Source of the DNA: Deltaproteobacteria bacterium
Lineage (GTDB): Bacteria > Desulfobacterota > Binatia > UBA1149 > SPBQ01
Length of the DNA stretch: 64,000 bases
Assembly (NCBI GenBank): GCA_029262375.1
Contig: JAJCZM010000054.1
Span: forward strand, 1-64,000
Direction of reading: 5' to 3'
Shown here: positions 15,761 to 25,729 of the stretch, in pieces
How the letters are laid out: each line of letters begins with the position of its first letter
Numbering within the stretch: position 1 is the stretch's first letter
Notes under the pieces: generated by a model
Told to the model about the DNA's origin: nothing
The model's input: the letters and a program-made list of their open reading frames with translations, nothing else
Database searches by the model: none
Position numbers and translations under genes: made by a program

Positions 15761-16816
15761 ATGATAAGAGCAGGAATAGTCGGCGCGAGCGGGTACATGG
15801 GCGGGGAAGCGCTTCGCGTGCTGCTCGACCATCCCGATGTGGAGATCGCATGGGCGACCAGCCGATCTCCTTCTCCCGTCGAAGACCATCATCCCAATTT
15901 GTTCGGTACCGGGATCGAGTTCATTCACCCGGACGATGCCGGCCCTTGCGATGTCGTGTTTCTCGCGTTGCCGACGGCGGCGTCGATCGAATCGGCGCGG
16001 CGTTTTGTAGACGGCGGCGCAAAAGTCATCGACCTCGGTTCCGCGTTTCGACTGCACGACCGCAGCGTGTGGGAGCGCGTGTACGGTCAGCCGCACACCG
16101 ACTGGGAACTGGCCGAGCGCGCGGTGTACGGACTCAACGAGTTGCATGCAGCCGAGATCGCGGCGGCCGATGTGGTCGCCAATCCCGGCTGCTTTTCTTC
16201 GGCTGCTATTCTGGCGTACGCGCCTTTGATCAAAGAAGGGTTCATCCGTCCCGATGAACTCGTCGTGTCGGGATTGTCGGGCACTGCCGGTGCGGGCGCG
16301 GAACTCGCCCGTGCCGCGCATCATCCGGAGATCGGCAACAACATCGTCGCCTACAATGCCGTTGACCACCGCCACACCTACGAGATGGAACAGGAACTCA
16401 CGGCGCTGGCCGGCTCGCGCGTGCGTGTGCACTTTACGCCGGTATACGTGCCGATCACGCGGGGAATTCTCGACCTGTGTAGCGGCTTCCTGACGCGACC
16501 GGCGATGCGTTCGCAACTGCTCGAACTATTTCGCGACTTCTATGCGGACGCGCCTTTCGTCGCCGCCTACGATCTCGACAAGGAAGAGGGCGCATCATGG
16601 CAGTACCGACCGTATCCGTGGGTCAGCGCCGTGGCCGGCACGAACTACTGTCAGATCGGTATCGATGTCGATGAAGCGCGCGGTCGCGTTGTCGTTCTCT
16701 GCGCACTCGACAGCGTGGGGAAGGGCGGTGCCCAGGTCGGCGTGGAAAACATGAACCTCATGTTCGATCTGCCGAGGACGGCGGGTCTTACGCGCCGCGG
16801 CGCGCACCCCAACTGA
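15761..16816 (+). CDS. argC: N-acetyl-gamma-glutamyl-phosphate reductase
   Basis: Third enzyme of arginine (ornithine) biosynthesis: NADPH-dependent reduction of N-acetylglutamyl-5-phosphate to the semialdehyde in the cytoplasm. The 351-residue length is standard. Motifs: the Rossmann start GIVGASGYMGGE, the catalytic cysteine in VANPGCFSSA, the GLSGTAGAG loop and the family C-terminal KGGAQVGVENMNLMF. GGAG at 15750-15753 lies seven bases before the ATG. No other arginine gene is in the window, so argC is separate from an arg operon. A methyltransferase gene starts eight bases downstream. Confidence 0.95.
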   Translation: MIRAGIVGASGYMGGEALRVLLDHPDVEIAWATSRSPSPVEDHHPNLFGTGIEFIHPDDAGPCDVVFLALPTAASIESARRFVDGGAKVIDLGSAFRLHDRSVWERVYGQPHTDWELAERAVYGLNELHAAEIAAADVVANPGCFSSAAILAYAPLIKEGFIRPDELVVSGLSGTAGAGAELARAAHHPEIGNNIVAYNAVDHRHTYEMEQELTALAGSRVRVHFTPVYVPITRGILDLCSGFLTRPAMRSQLLELFRDFYADAPFVAAYDLDKEEGASWQYRPYPWVSAVAGTNYCQIGIDVDEARGRVVVLCALDSVGKGGAQVGVENMNLMFDLPRTAGLTRRGAHPN

Positions 16817-16823
16817 TTCCGCG

Positions 16824-17585
16824 ATGAAGCCCGACTTCGGAGCGACCGCCGGCGACTACGCCCAACATCGCGAAGGCTTTCCCGGTTCGCTCTTCGACCG
16901 GCTCGCCACTTTCGGTGTCGGCGCGCTAGGCGATTGTGTCGTCGATCTCGGAACGGGAACCGGCACGATGGCGCGCGGCTTCGCGCGGCTCGGTTGCACG
17001 GTCACAGGCGTCGATATCGCCAAGCCGCTGCTCGACGAAGCGCAACGAATCGATCGCACGGAAGGTCTTCACATCAAGTATCGCGAGGCGCCTGCCGAGA
17101 GTACCGGTCTTGATGCGGCGGCTTTTGATGTCGTAGCGGCCGGCCAGTGCTGGCACTGGTTCGATCGTGAGCGTGCGATCCACGAAGTCGTGCGGGTGCT
17201 TCGACCCGGCGGCCGCTTGGTGATCGCGTATTTCGACTGGCTGCCCAAGCGCGGGAACGTGGTAGAGGCGACCGAGCATCTGATCGAGAAACACAACCCG
17301 AGCTGGACGATGGGCGGCGGGCTAGGCGTTCATCCGTGGTGGCTTCGCGAGATCGGGGATACGGGCTTCACCGACGTGACGACGTTCTCGTACGACATGG
17401 ATGTCGCCTACACACCGGAGCGTTGGCGTGGGCGAATCCGGGCCAGTGCGGGTGTGGGGGCGACGCTCAACGCGGACGGCGTTGACCGTTTCGACGATGA
17501 ACTTGCGTCGCTGCTGGCCAGTGACTTTCCCGACGAGTCGCTGGCGATCCCGCATCGTGTGTTCGCGATCGTTGCGACGCACTGA
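16824..17585 (+). CDS. class I SAM-dependent methyltransferase
   Basis: A 253-residue Rossmann-fold methyltransferase of the UbiE/Methyltransf_11 type. The SAM-binding motif I reads VVDLGTGTGTMARGFA, followed by VTGVDIAKPLL (motif II acid) and the post-motif FDVVAAGQCWHWF and LRPGGRL. The QCWHWF segment is typical of small-molecule methyltransferases with unassigned substrates. It follows argC by eight bases, which looks like co-transcription, but no link to arginine metabolism is evident. Confidence 0.9.
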   Translation: MKPDFGATAGDYAQHREGFPGSLFDRLATFGVGALGDCVVDLGTGTGTMARGFARLGCTVTGVDIAKPLLDEAQRIDRTEGLHIKYREAPAESTGLDAAAFDVVAAGQCWHWFDRERAIHEVVRVLRPGGRLVIAYFDWLPKRGNVVEATEHLIEKHNPSWTMGGGLGVHPWWLREIGDTGFTDVTTFSYDMDVAYTPERWRGRIRASAGVGATLNADGVDRFDDELASLLASDFPDESLAIPHRVFAIVATH

Positions 17586-17700
17586 GCGAACCGCCGCGCG
17601 AAAGGCTTCTAAGCGTGGACCGCGATGGCCTCCAAGGACGAGGCCCGGCGCAGGCGCTTACGCTTCAGTAGTGCCATGCTCTAAATGCGGCGTAGGCATA

Positions 17701-20700
17701 TTACAGACACGGCTCACACATATTCGCGCCATCGAGGCCGACCGCTCGATTGAGAATGCTCAGCGCGTCCGACGCGACGATCGTGCCCGAACCGTCTACG
17801 TCGCAACGGCAAAGCGCGCACTCACGCAGACCCACTGCCGCATTGAGAGCCGTGAGCGCGTCGGTTGCGGTGATCGCGGTGTCGGCGGTCGAGCCACTCG
17901 CGCGGCCGCACAGGGCGGTGCCGTCTTCGCCTTGTGAGGTCACTGTGACCGTGGAAGTCGCGCTGGCCACCGATTCTCCGTTCGCTAAGTACTCTACGTC
18001 GATTACGTGCATGCCCTCTTCGAGACGCGCCGGAAAGTCGCTGCCGAAGCCTACCGAGTCGCCGTTAATCGTCCAGCGTAGGTTGTCTGCGGAGAGTCGA
18101 CTGCCGACCGCATTGCGCGCGACAGCACTCAATATCGTCGGTGCATCGGCTAGAAGCGTCGTGCCGTCGAGTGGATTGTCGATAGTCAGACGCGGTGCCT
18201 TGTCGGCGACACTGAACGCTTCATCGGAGTCATCCTGCGTCGTGTTGGCGCCGTCGCTCGCGAGTAGTCGGATACGCGCGTCGTCGCTCCCCGGAAGTTC
18301 ATCGGAATCGAACGTGTACTGATCCTCGGCGAGGCCTGTCGCTACCGGTAACCAAGTGGTGCCACCGTCGCCCGAGTACAAGAGGCTGAACGAAAGTTCG
18401 TCGTCGTCCGCATCCGACGCCGACCAGCTCACGGTTTCTTCGCCGCTCCATGCCTCGCCGCCATTGGGCGAGATCAGTGTGACGGCCGGCGAGTTCGGCG
18501 AGATAGCACGGCTGTCGATGACGTCAGTGTTGTGTGTGAGGGCGAGGGAACACGCGCCAACGCTCGCAGGCAGCACGAAGGCAAAGCTCGCAAACGCGGC
18601 CACTTCCCCATCGACGTCGATGAGTGCGGGGTCGAAACGATGGTTGGCCAGTACCGCGTCGGTGCAGTCTCGCACTTCGACTGCGTACTCGCCGACGTCA
18701 CCGCCGGTGCTCGGAACACCTAGCTGATTGAGGACGCGTCCCAGCGAGCCGCTAGCGTCCGGGTAGATGCGTCCCTGCACGTAGTAGCTTTGCTCGGCGT
18801 CTTCGAGTGCGGTTGCGGCGGTGTAGTCAACGCCGAGTGTCATTCCTGTAGAGCCAGTAGAGCGAGTAGAAAAGGCAGGACTCGTGCGCATGACGTCTAG
18901 CCACGCCGACCATCGGTACGGCGAGATCCATACCGTCGGATCCCCCGAGGCATTGCAGTACGACATATAGTCGGGGCGATCGGAACTCACCGACGCGAAG
19001 CCGCTCATCGTCCGGCGTACGCCCACCTCTTGGATGGTGAAGCTCTCGTCGCCGTACGGCCACTCTTGGTCGGCCGATACGTCACAGCCGCGCGAATGTT
19101 TTCCCCACGAGGCCGTGCCGGATGGGCGCATGTCGAGATTGTGATTGAGTTCGTGCGCGTAACCGTAGTCGTCGCCGACGTTGTTGGGACTGATCCACGT
19201 GATGCGGCCTTCGCCATTGAGCCATGTAGGGTCGGAAGATCCCCCGGCCGTACTGTCGCCGCTCGGAAGCGAGGTACCGTGAAAGCCCGTGATTTGGTCG
19301 GGGAGAGGGAAGGGGATCTCGCCGGAGCCCGCAAGCCCGAGCAGCCACGCCAGCGCGACGAAGTGATCGTATTCGCGCAGCGCTTCCTTGAGCTCTGCGG
19401 AAGTCTTGAGGTCTTGCACGGCAAACGTGGGGCGGCGAACGTAGTCGATGTCGGCGACGGGAGAGACAACACGTGTTCCGAGTTCCGAAATAGTGATGAA
19501 GTTGTTCGCGACGGTGATCGGCGGCGCATTGGGACGTACGTTGCGAATCGGAACGGTCCAGAACACCGGCGTCTTCGTTGCGACGAAATCTATTTCGGCA
19601 CTCAGGGAAGCCACCGCCGATTCATCGAGCCCGACAATTTCGACGTCGAAATCGACCGTGCCTCCGTCCGACCAGGAAGCAGGCAGCGTCACGAAAGTAT
19701 TCCACACGATCGAGTCGCGCGGATCGTCGAGCGAGCTGTAGTAAAGGCCGCCTACCTTGAGGATCGGCGAACCCGGAAGGTCGACTCCGTTTCGAGAGCC
19801 GAAGAGGAATGTCTTGAACTGCGACTCGTTTGAAGAGGCCCAGATCCTCACGGCCGTGGGCTTGCCGGCAGCCAAATCGACGTCGTTCTGCGGCGTCTGG
19901 ATCGCTTGCGTGACTTCAAACTGCGGGGCGACCGCCCCCGGACCGTTGCTCGACGGCTGGCGCGTATCCCCAAGCAGGTTGAGCCTGATGTAGTTCTCCA
20001 TCTCGTTGAGATCTTCCGGGGAGTTCTCGCTCTGCAGCGGTGTTCCGGACGCGATCAGGTAGCCCAGGCGTGCCGTGCCGTCGGAGCGCATATCGATCTC
20101 CGAGAGGTCGATCGCCAACTCCCAGATTCGGTGGTTGTTGCACGAGAGCGACGGAAAGAAGTCGAGCGTGTCGTCGGCAAAGTAACAACCGAAACCTTCG
20201 CCGCGAGAAGAGAACGTCTGCGGCTCCGCGCTGTTGAACCCGAACAGGCAGCCGTCGCAGTACGTTTCGTAGCGCAAGTTTCCAGTGCCCGACTCGAGCC
20301 GGTAGCGCAGATCGACGTCGGGAGTGATCGCGCCGTCTTCGTCGATGTCGAAATGCAGCCAAAACTGGTCGCCGCCGCCCGCACGGAAGGCGTCGTCGCC
20401 GCTGTCGGTGAGCATGTCGATCAATACGTAGAGTTTGTCGGAGTCGTGCGTGAACGCGATGAAGCCGTTATCCGTATCGAGACGAACCTTACGTCCCCAT
20501 TCTCCGTACGAGAGCGTTCCGTCGATGACAGGCACCGCGACGAACGGCTGGCCGGGAACGTATCCGCTCTTGGGTACGTTGAGCTCCAACGGACCGGGCG
20601 TGTCGCCGGTAACCTCGATCGTCCACGTGTAGTGGACGTCGTAGACCATCTCGTTGTGGATCGCCGAACCGGCTCGCCCGAGAGAGTATTCGCCCGGGCC

Positions 20701-21126
20701 GTCGGGCAGGAAGTCGAGGTACATGTCGCGCGAACCCGACGGTGTATCGGAGACCCGCACGGTCTCGAATGTCTGGCCGTTGCCTTCCTTGTCAAAGTAG
20801 AAGTTGTACGCTGCGGTGCCGCCGGAATCGTTGATGAAGACGGTGTTGTAGGCGTGGTGGATGGAGACGACTTCCGCCCCCTCGGGAACGATGAAGTTGA
20901 AATAGTCAATGTCGTTATCGCCGCCCGCGTTCACGTCGAGGACACCGGTCACCGTGTTGGTGCCGACATCGAGTGCGAGGTTCTGATTGACGCCGACTCC
21001 CGACGTGTGTTCGATCTCGCCGTCGATGGCTTCGTCGTAGTCTAGGGCGAAGCTGGCGGGTGGGGCGCACAGGAGGAGCAGGGCGAAGGTAAGGGTGCTT
21101 AGGGTGAATCGCTGACGTTGACGCAT
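17701..21126 (-). CDS. secreted metzincin-like zinc metalloprotease with dockerin-like C-terminus
   Basis: A 1141-residue exported protein. The first 27 residues form a signal peptide (hydrophobic FALLLLCAPPASFA). An N-terminal part to about residue 170 resembles a pre-peptidase beta domain, followed by beta-rich DOMON-like segments. HELNH at residues 658-662 is an HExxH zinc motif, and DYMSYC (M about 721) fits a metzincin Met-turn. Ig-like segments follow. The last 70 residues hold two EF-hand-like calcium repeats (TATDALTALNAAVGL and VDGSGTIVASDALSIL) flanked by cysteines, the dockerin-like tail common in this type of genome. Third zinc ligand is not certain. Function as an extracellular protease is an inference. 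Confidence 0.8.
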   Translation of the reverse strand: MRQRQRFTLSTLTFALLLLCAPPASFALDYDEAIDGEIEHTSGVGVNQNLALDVGTNTVTGVLDVNAGGDNDIDYFNFIVPEGAEVVSIHHAYNTVFINDSGGTAAYNFYFDKEGNGQTFETVRVSDTPSGSRDMYLDFLPDGPGEYSLGRAGSAIHNEMVYDVHYTWTIEVTGDTPGPLELNVPKSGYVPGQPFVAVPVIDGTLSYGEWGRKVRLDTDNGFIAFTHDSDKLYVLIDMLTDSGDDAFRAGGGDQFWLHFDIDEDGAITPDVDLRYRLESGTGNLRYETYCDGCLFGFNSAEPQTFSSRGEGFGCYFADDTLDFFPSLSCNNHRIWELAIDLSEIDMRSDGTARLGYLIASGTPLQSENSPEDLNEMENYIRLNLLGDTRQPSSNGPGAVAPQFEVTQAIQTPQNDVDLAAGKPTAVRIWASSNESQFKTFLFGSRNGVDLPGSPILKVGGLYYSSLDDPRDSIVWNTFVTLPASWSDGGTVDFDVEIVGLDESAVASLSAEIDFVATKTPVFWTVPIRNVRPNAPPITVANNFITISELGTRVVSPVADIDYVRRPTFAVQDLKTSAELKEALREYDHFVALAWLLGLAGSGEIPFPLPDQITGFHGTSLPSGDSTAGGSSDPTWLNGEGRITWISPNNVGDDYGYAHELNHNLDMRPSGTASWGKHSRGCDVSADQEWPYGDESFTIQEVGVRRTMSGFASVSSDRPDYMSYCNASGDPTVWISPYRWSAWLDVMRTSPAFSTRSTGSTGMTLGVDYTAATALEDAEQSYYVQGRIYPDASGSLGRVLNQLGVPSTGGDVGEYAVEVRDCTDAVLANHRFDPALIDVDGEVAAFASFAFVLPASVGACSLALTHNTDVIDSRAISPNSPAVTLISPNGGEAWSGEETVSWSASDADDDELSFSLLYSGDGGTTWLPVATGLAEDQYTFDSDELPGSDDARIRLLASDGANTTQDDSDEAFSVADKAPRLTIDNPLDGTTLLADAPTILSAVARNAVGSRLSADNLRWTINGDSVGFGSDFPARLEEGMHVIDVEYLANGESVASATSTVTVTSQGEDGTALCGRASGSTADTAITATDALTALNAAVGLRECALCRCDVDGSGTIVASDALSILNRAVGLDGANMCEPCL

Positions 21127-21503
21127 GAAGACCTCTGCGGAGCATCTTTACACTGAGCCGTGCTGCGGCAAGCGGGCCGAGGGAGGCGGTTGCGCGCTAA
21201 CGAAAGGCCGCCGCGTGTTGTGCGTGACGATGGTCCGAACGAAACCGGCCGTCCGCCCGAGTGTCGTGCTTGTGGATTAGTCGGGGGGCCATCAGTTCGG
21301 AGGAAAGTCACGGGTGCCGATTGTCCGTCGATGGACAACTGAAAGTGCGCAAAGGGCCTAGCTACGAGCGAGCGTCGTTACCAAAGCCTTGTCTGTGCTT
21401 GTGTTAGCTGACTGAGGCCGGCCCCTGTTAGTGCGTGTCGCGCCGTCGATACCCAGCGGCGAGCGGTTGGCGCACCGAGCTTTGATGGCTCCACGGAGGT
21501 CGC
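21127..21503. other. divergent intergenic region with an inverted repeat
   Basis: This 377-base gap lies between two divergently transcribed genes for secreted proteins, so it should hold promoters for both. I see TTGTCC at 21321-21326 and its complement GGACAA at 21333-21338, a possible operator, and the GGAGG ribosome site of the next gene. No convincing open frame or RNA is present. Confidence 0.4.
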
Positions 21504-22301
21504 ATGCGAATTGAAATTCTAGGCCGATATCGTCGTTCCGCTCGCAATCGATTATTGTGTGTTGCGGTGCTGGTTGCCACTGCGTTTGGACTGCCTGATG
21601 TCGGCGACGCGGGATACGCTGCCATACCGCTTAGCGAATGCACTGGAGAGGAGTTGCACGGCAAGAAGTTCTACCTTACGGCAGATCTCGATTGCGCGGC
21701 GATCGGCGACTCCACCCCAACAGGCGGGTTATGGTTCAACAGGAGATCGGCCAAGCTCGACCTGAACGGTTTTTCGGTTCGAAACGCATCGCGCGGTGTC
21801 TTCTGCGGCAAATGCAAAATCACGGGGCCCGGTACGATTGCCGACAGCACCTCGGGCATCGAGGGCTCGAACATCCGCGTCAGCGACGTCACTCTGCGCG
21901 ACAACGAGCGCGAGGGGATACGGTCTGTGGGCAAACTCAGGATCGAGAACTCGCTGATTGAGAACAACGGCATTGGGGCGACAGGCGTTAAGAAAGTTCG
22001 GATTACGGACTCTGTTATCACGGGCAACCGAATGGACGGTCTTTTTGCGGTAGCGTACGGTGGGTTTAACAACCCACCGGTGACCTGTACGAAGTCTAGA
22101 GTGAAGATCAAGAACTCCGACATCGTCGGGAACAACATCGGCCCCCAGCCTGAGCCTTGGGCATGTGACTTCTCCGAGGTCATCGGTTGCGCAGACATCC
22201 GAACATGCAACCGTGCGCCGGTAATCGATGCCGCAAGTTCGTGCGACACAAGCTTTTCGGTTGATCAGGTCAATAGCTGGGGCGTGTGCGCGTTGGATTG
22301 A
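21504..22301 (+). CDS. secreted right-handed parallel beta-helix protein
   Basis: A 265-residue exported protein with an N-terminal signal peptide (LLCVAVLVATAFGLPDVGDAG). Residues about 70-215 show the repeating pattern of a right-handed beta-helix: LDLNGFSVRN, GTIADS, IRVSDVTLRDN, LRIENSLIENN, VRITDSVITGN, VKIKNSDIVGNN. At least eight cysteines suggest disulfides. Such folds bind or cleave polysaccharides, but no catalytic signature is evident. The ATG at 21504 is preceded by GGAGG at about seven bases. Confidence 0.75.
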   Translation: MRIEILGRYRRSARNRLLCVAVLVATAFGLPDVGDAGYAAIPLSECTGEELHGKKFYLTADLDCAAIGDSTPTGGLWFNRRSAKLDLNGFSVRNASRGVFCGKCKITGPGTIADSTSGIEGSNIRVSDVTLRDNEREGIRSVGKLRIENSLIENNGIGATGVKKVRITDSVITGNRMDGLFAVAYGGFNNPPVTCTKSRVKIKNSDIVGNNIGPQPEPWACDFSEVIGCADIRTCNRAPVIDAASSCDTSFSVDQVNSWGVCALD

Positions 22302-23033
22302 TGCGCCAACCCCGCCCGCGAAAGGCTGAGAAAAGGCACCGCGCAGCGGGAGAAGCGCGAAGTTAAGACCCTCACTACTCCCCCCACGCCGATGCGAACT
22401 GAGTCGTCCCGCAGAGCTAGGTGGTACGAGGAAGGAGACTTGTACCCTCTGCAGCGTCCGCCGCCGTCACACGCCGAACCCAGCCCCCAACCCGTTCCGC
22501 CCCCGCACCCAAACCCCAGCGCGACACGAGCCCGGCACGCCATCACCGCACCGAACTCGTGTCGCATCCTACCGCCGTTTCGGGCCGACGTCGGCAGGAC
22601 AGGCACGCGTCGTCGAGGTCACACGCGGGTGGCCCTGACATCGCGGGTCAAAGAGAAGTCGCATCGTTCGTGCGGGGCGAGATCGTGAACAGGCACGTTG
22701 TGCGCACGCGGTGGCGCACCGTGAATTGGGCTGCTGCATGGTTCGACCCCTCCTAGGGCTCCCTCAACGCGTGTCTTGTGTTGCTGCACACAGACGGGGC
22801 GGGTGATGGCCGATCCTCTACACCGAAGACGATGGGCATGACATCGTGCTCCGGTGGCGACGGCTCGACGCTAGTCGTTCGCCCGGGGAATAGTCAACGG
22901 AGTTTTTTGCGTAGCGGGCCGCGCGACGAGCGAGCGACTCAACCGAGGCGCGCAACGTGTGCAAGATGGCAAGAAGCGTAACATGCGCAAGAAGCCCAAG
23001 CAGCGCGCGCGCTACCGAAACAGCGCTCGACGC
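22302..23033. other. 732-base stretch without a supported gene
   Basis: Short frames here have no family-like composition and are rich in Arg, Pro and Ser, as expected for chance frames in GC-rich DNA. The plus strand between 22440 and 22570 is unusually C-rich. GCGACACGAG at 22521-22530 and its exact complement at 22556-22565 form a 10-bp inverted repeat with a 25-base spacer. No tRNA or terminator with a T-run was found. Confidence 0.4.
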
Positions 23034-23843
23034 CTACTTCGTAACGAGTTCGTAACTCGACCGGGGAATCCAGCCATCGCGTTCGTTGGCGAGACGTACG
23101 TGCGTGAAGTACACGCGCTCTTCGAGCACGACGAGTTCCGTGCCGCCGGGCAGTGCGGCATTGAAGCGGGCGGCCGCGTTGATGGAATCCGACGCGCGCG
23201 CGATCGTTTCGTCGACCACGATGACGGCTTCCGATCTGCGCGCGGTATCGCTTTCTACGAGCAGGGATCCCATCGCGCCGATCCACACGATCAGCGGTAC
23301 GATGGCGATACCGCGCAGGGCGCTACGCCGCCATCCGACGGCTCCGGCGACGGCAAGGCACGTCAATAGGAAGGCGAGGGCGGCGATTGCCTGTCGGTCG
23401 TTGCGCGACAGCGTTCGATGCCAAAAGAAGAACGTGTCGAGCACACCGGAGCTACCTTTTCGCGGAACCCACGATGGCAGCAGCGAACGTGCGTGCGCGA
23501 TGTTCTGATCGGCGCGCGCGTGGCGAGGGTTTAACTCTAGCGCCCGTCGGTAAGCCAACACGGCGCGTCCGATCGATTGCGACTGAAGCCATGCGTTGCC
23601 GGCGTTCACCCACAGATCGGCGGTTGCATGACCGTCGGTCGCGGCGCCCTCGAACAGAACGGCCGCGCGCGTGAACGCGCGATTGCGCGCGTCGCGATCG
23701 GTTGCACTCTGCGCGTCCGAGTAGGCCTCGATTGCTGTCACCAGCGACTCGGCTTCGCCGGCGTGTGCGCGAGACGCACCGATGTTGACGGCTACGAAGG
23801 TGCCGATCGCAAGACACACGAGGGTTCGGCGCAAAATCTTCAC
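23034..23843 (-). CDS. BatE-like TPR and SH3 membrane protein
   Basis: Last gene of the Bat operon, 269 residues. It has a signal peptide (about 1-28), TPR repeats (ADLWVNAGNAWLQSQSIGRAVLAYRRALEL, about 70-105), two membrane segments (about 145-185) and a C-terminal SH3-like region ending in DGWIPRSSYELV. This layout matches BatE, a periplasmic-side component of Bat systems. The start overlaps the end of batD by four bases. The residue span quoted is given only by its ends and key positions; function in the complex is not established. Confidence 0.82.
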   Translation of the reverse strand: MKILRRTLVCLAIGTFVAVNIGASRAHAGEAESLVTAIEAYSDAQSATDRDARNRAFTRAAVLFEGAATDGHATADLWVNAGNAWLQSQSIGRAVLAYRRALELNPRHARADQNIAHARSLLPSWVPRKGSSGVLDTFFFWHRTLSRNDRQAIAALAFLLTCLAVAGAVGWRRSALRGIAIVPLIVWIGAMGSLLVESDTARRSEAVIVVDETIARASDSINAAARFNAALPGGTELVVLEERVYFTHVRLANERDGWIPRSSYELVTK

Positions 23844-25729
23844 GCCGGCTCCTTGATGCTTTCGGCGACGGCGCTTGCACGTTCCTTCAGTTGCGCGTTC
23901 ACGGTGGCGGCGGCTCCTCCGGGTGCGTACGCCAGCGCGTCACATTCGGACAGAACACTTTCCAGCGCCGAGCGCGTGGCGGCGTCGCCGACTTCTCCGC
24001 TCGCCGCCATGCGACGCAAGACGTCGGCGATCTCACCGGCCGAAGACGACGATGCCAATGCTTTGCGATCGGCAGCCAATTGCTTGGTGACGGCCGTGCG
24101 TTTGGGGTCTATCTCGCCGCGTCGTCGCCGGAACACGGCGACGACCAGCAACAATACGCCTGCGCCGTAACAGCCCCACTGCCACACATTGTTCGCGCTG
24201 CTGCCTACGAGCGCGTCCGGGTCGGTTTCGATTGCCAAATCGGCACCGGTGAGTGTGAACGACGGGCGTCGCGCGCTCGGCGTGTCGTCGGACGCAGCGC
24301 GATTTTGCTGGTCGCGTGCGGCGTCATCGCCCGTGACGCCCTGCGACGTGTCGGCTGGGTCGGGCGCGTTCCTCACGACGTCACCGGCGCCGACGACTTG
24401 TGCGTCGCGCACCGAGAGTGCGATCGGGCGGGACGAATGCGTGTGGAATTCGGCGGCTTCGGGATCGAACCACGCGAACTCGATCGGCGGGACCTCCTTC
24501 ACGTCGGCACTCATGACGCGAATGACGGCTTCGAATTGTTTTTCGCCGTCCGCAAAACGCCCGGCTCTCGGGGCACGCACGACGCGGAAGTCGCGAGGGC
24601 GCAGTGCGTGCGGGCCGATGAGGTTCGGAAGCGATGCACTCTCGATGGATCCGTCGCCGCGCAGGGCGATCGTCAGCGTGATCGGGTCGCCGACCTGTAC
24701 GACCGAACGGTCTGCCGATACGTCGATGGTGAAACCTGTGCCGATGGCACCGGAAAAGCCGCTCGGTCTGCCCACGCTCGGCACGTCGAGAACGCGCAAC
24801 GAGCGGCTCCGATCCATCGCGCGAATCTTGCGCGCTTGGGTCGGCACGCGACTACCGAACAGGTCACGGCGCCACCGCGTTGCTTGGTCTACCGTGACGG
24901 TTGCGGCTTGGAGGCTGTAGTCGCCGGGTTTGAGCGGCACGACGGTCATCTTGGTCGTGCGAACCACGTACTCGATGCCGCCCTCGGTGCGCATCTGTTC
25001 GGTGGCCGGGTACTCGGCCGGGGTGCCGGCGACCGAAATGATGAGAGAGCTTTGTAGTTTTCGCCCCTGTGGGTCGGTTTCGGTTACCGAATCGACCGAG
25101 AAGGAATCGACCTGATCGAGCATTGGCACCGTGATTCGTTGGTTAAACAGCGTGCCGCGAAGTTCAGGGCTGATCCACCATTGCACTTCGATCGGAATCC
25201 GCTGGCCGACGAAGATGTCGCCGGACGCGATCTTCACGCGGATCTTCTGGCCGCTCTCGAGTGGAACGGTTTCGACCGCGACGTTTGTGAGCCCGGTGAC
25301 TTTCGTCGTGTTGCCCTGCGTGACCCGGAACGGACCGATCTGATAGCGACCCGGCCCCGGCGGCATCATTCGGTACGCATAGACGAAGCGAACGCTGGAC
25401 GTCTGACTGATCTGCCCGTTGACGATGCGCACCGAGCGACTCACGTTCGGCGTGACACCGACGAGTTGCAGATGCCGCGCTGCAGGACCGTGCGCCTCGA
25501 TCTTCGGTTGCGGTTCTTCTTCGAAGCCTTCGGCGGTGACTTCTATCTCGATCGGAACGTCGACGTAGTAGGGCGCCTGGCTGAGTGCGAGCGTTACTTC
25601 CTGCGCCTCGGCGTCGGGTGCAGCAAACGGGGCGAGTAGCGCCACGAACATTACGAACGCGGCCAGCGCGCGCATCAGCGCCGGTCGTTCGAGCAATCGT
25701 GTTCGGGGGCGCGTGGATCGCAGCATCAC
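23840..25729 (-). CDS. BatD family oxygen-tolerance-like protein
   Basis: A 629-residue exported membrane-anchored protein. It starts with GTG at 25729 or ATG at 25726, both overlapping the stop of the upstream gene; a second methionine 19 residues in begins the hydrophobic signal. Residues about 45-440 are the beta-rich BatD region (segments VDVPIEIEVTAEGF, MMPPGPGRYQIGPF and VQVGDPITLTIALRGDG), and a membrane segment lies near residue 520 (GAGVLLLVVAVFRRRR). BatD is linked to the VWA proteins of the same operon; the oxygen tolerance name comes from Bacteroides and is not proven as a function here. Confidence 0.87.
   Translation of the reverse strand: MMLRSTRPRTRLLERPALMRALAAFVMFVALLAPFAAPDAEAQEVTLALSQAPYYVDVPIEIEVTAEGFEEEPQPKIEAHGPAARHLQLVGVTPNVSRSVRIVNGQISQTSSVRFVYAYRMMPPGPGRYQIGPFRVTQGNTTKVTGLTNVAVETVPLESGQKIRVKIASGDIFVGQRIPIEVQWWISPELRGTLFNQRITVPMLDQVDSFSVDSVTETDPQGRKLQSSLIISVAGTPAEYPATEQMRTEGGIEYVVRTTKMTVVPLKPGDYSLQAATVTVDQATRWRRDLFGSRVPTQARKIRAMDRSRSLRVLDVPSVGRPSGFSGAIGTGFTIDVSADRSVVQVGDPITLTIALRGDGSIESASLPNLIGPHALRPRDFRVVRAPRAGRFADGEKQFEAVIRVMSADVKEVPPIEFAWFDPEAAEFHTHSSRPIALSVRDAQVVGAGDVVRNAPDPADTSQGVTGDDAARDQQNRAASDDTPSARRPSFTLTGADLAIETDPDALVGSSANNVWQWGCYGAGVLLLVVAVFRRRRGEIDPKRTAVTKQLAADRKALASSSSAGEIADVLRRMAASGEVGDAATRSALESVLSECDALAYAPGGAAATVNAQLKERASAVAESIKEPA

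Noticed and set aside
19906..21045. Long plus-strand open frame of 379 codons
   Set aside because: It is antisense to the secreted metalloprotease. Long antisense frames are common in GC-rich genes, and the protein on this strand is arginine-rich without recognisable motifs.
22392..22981. Several short overlapping frames (60-110 codons)
   Set aside because: Composition (Arg, Pro, Ser) and lack of ribosome sites indicate chance frames.
23891..25057. Plus-strand open frame of 388 codons
   Set aside because: Antisense to batD, which has clear family similarity.
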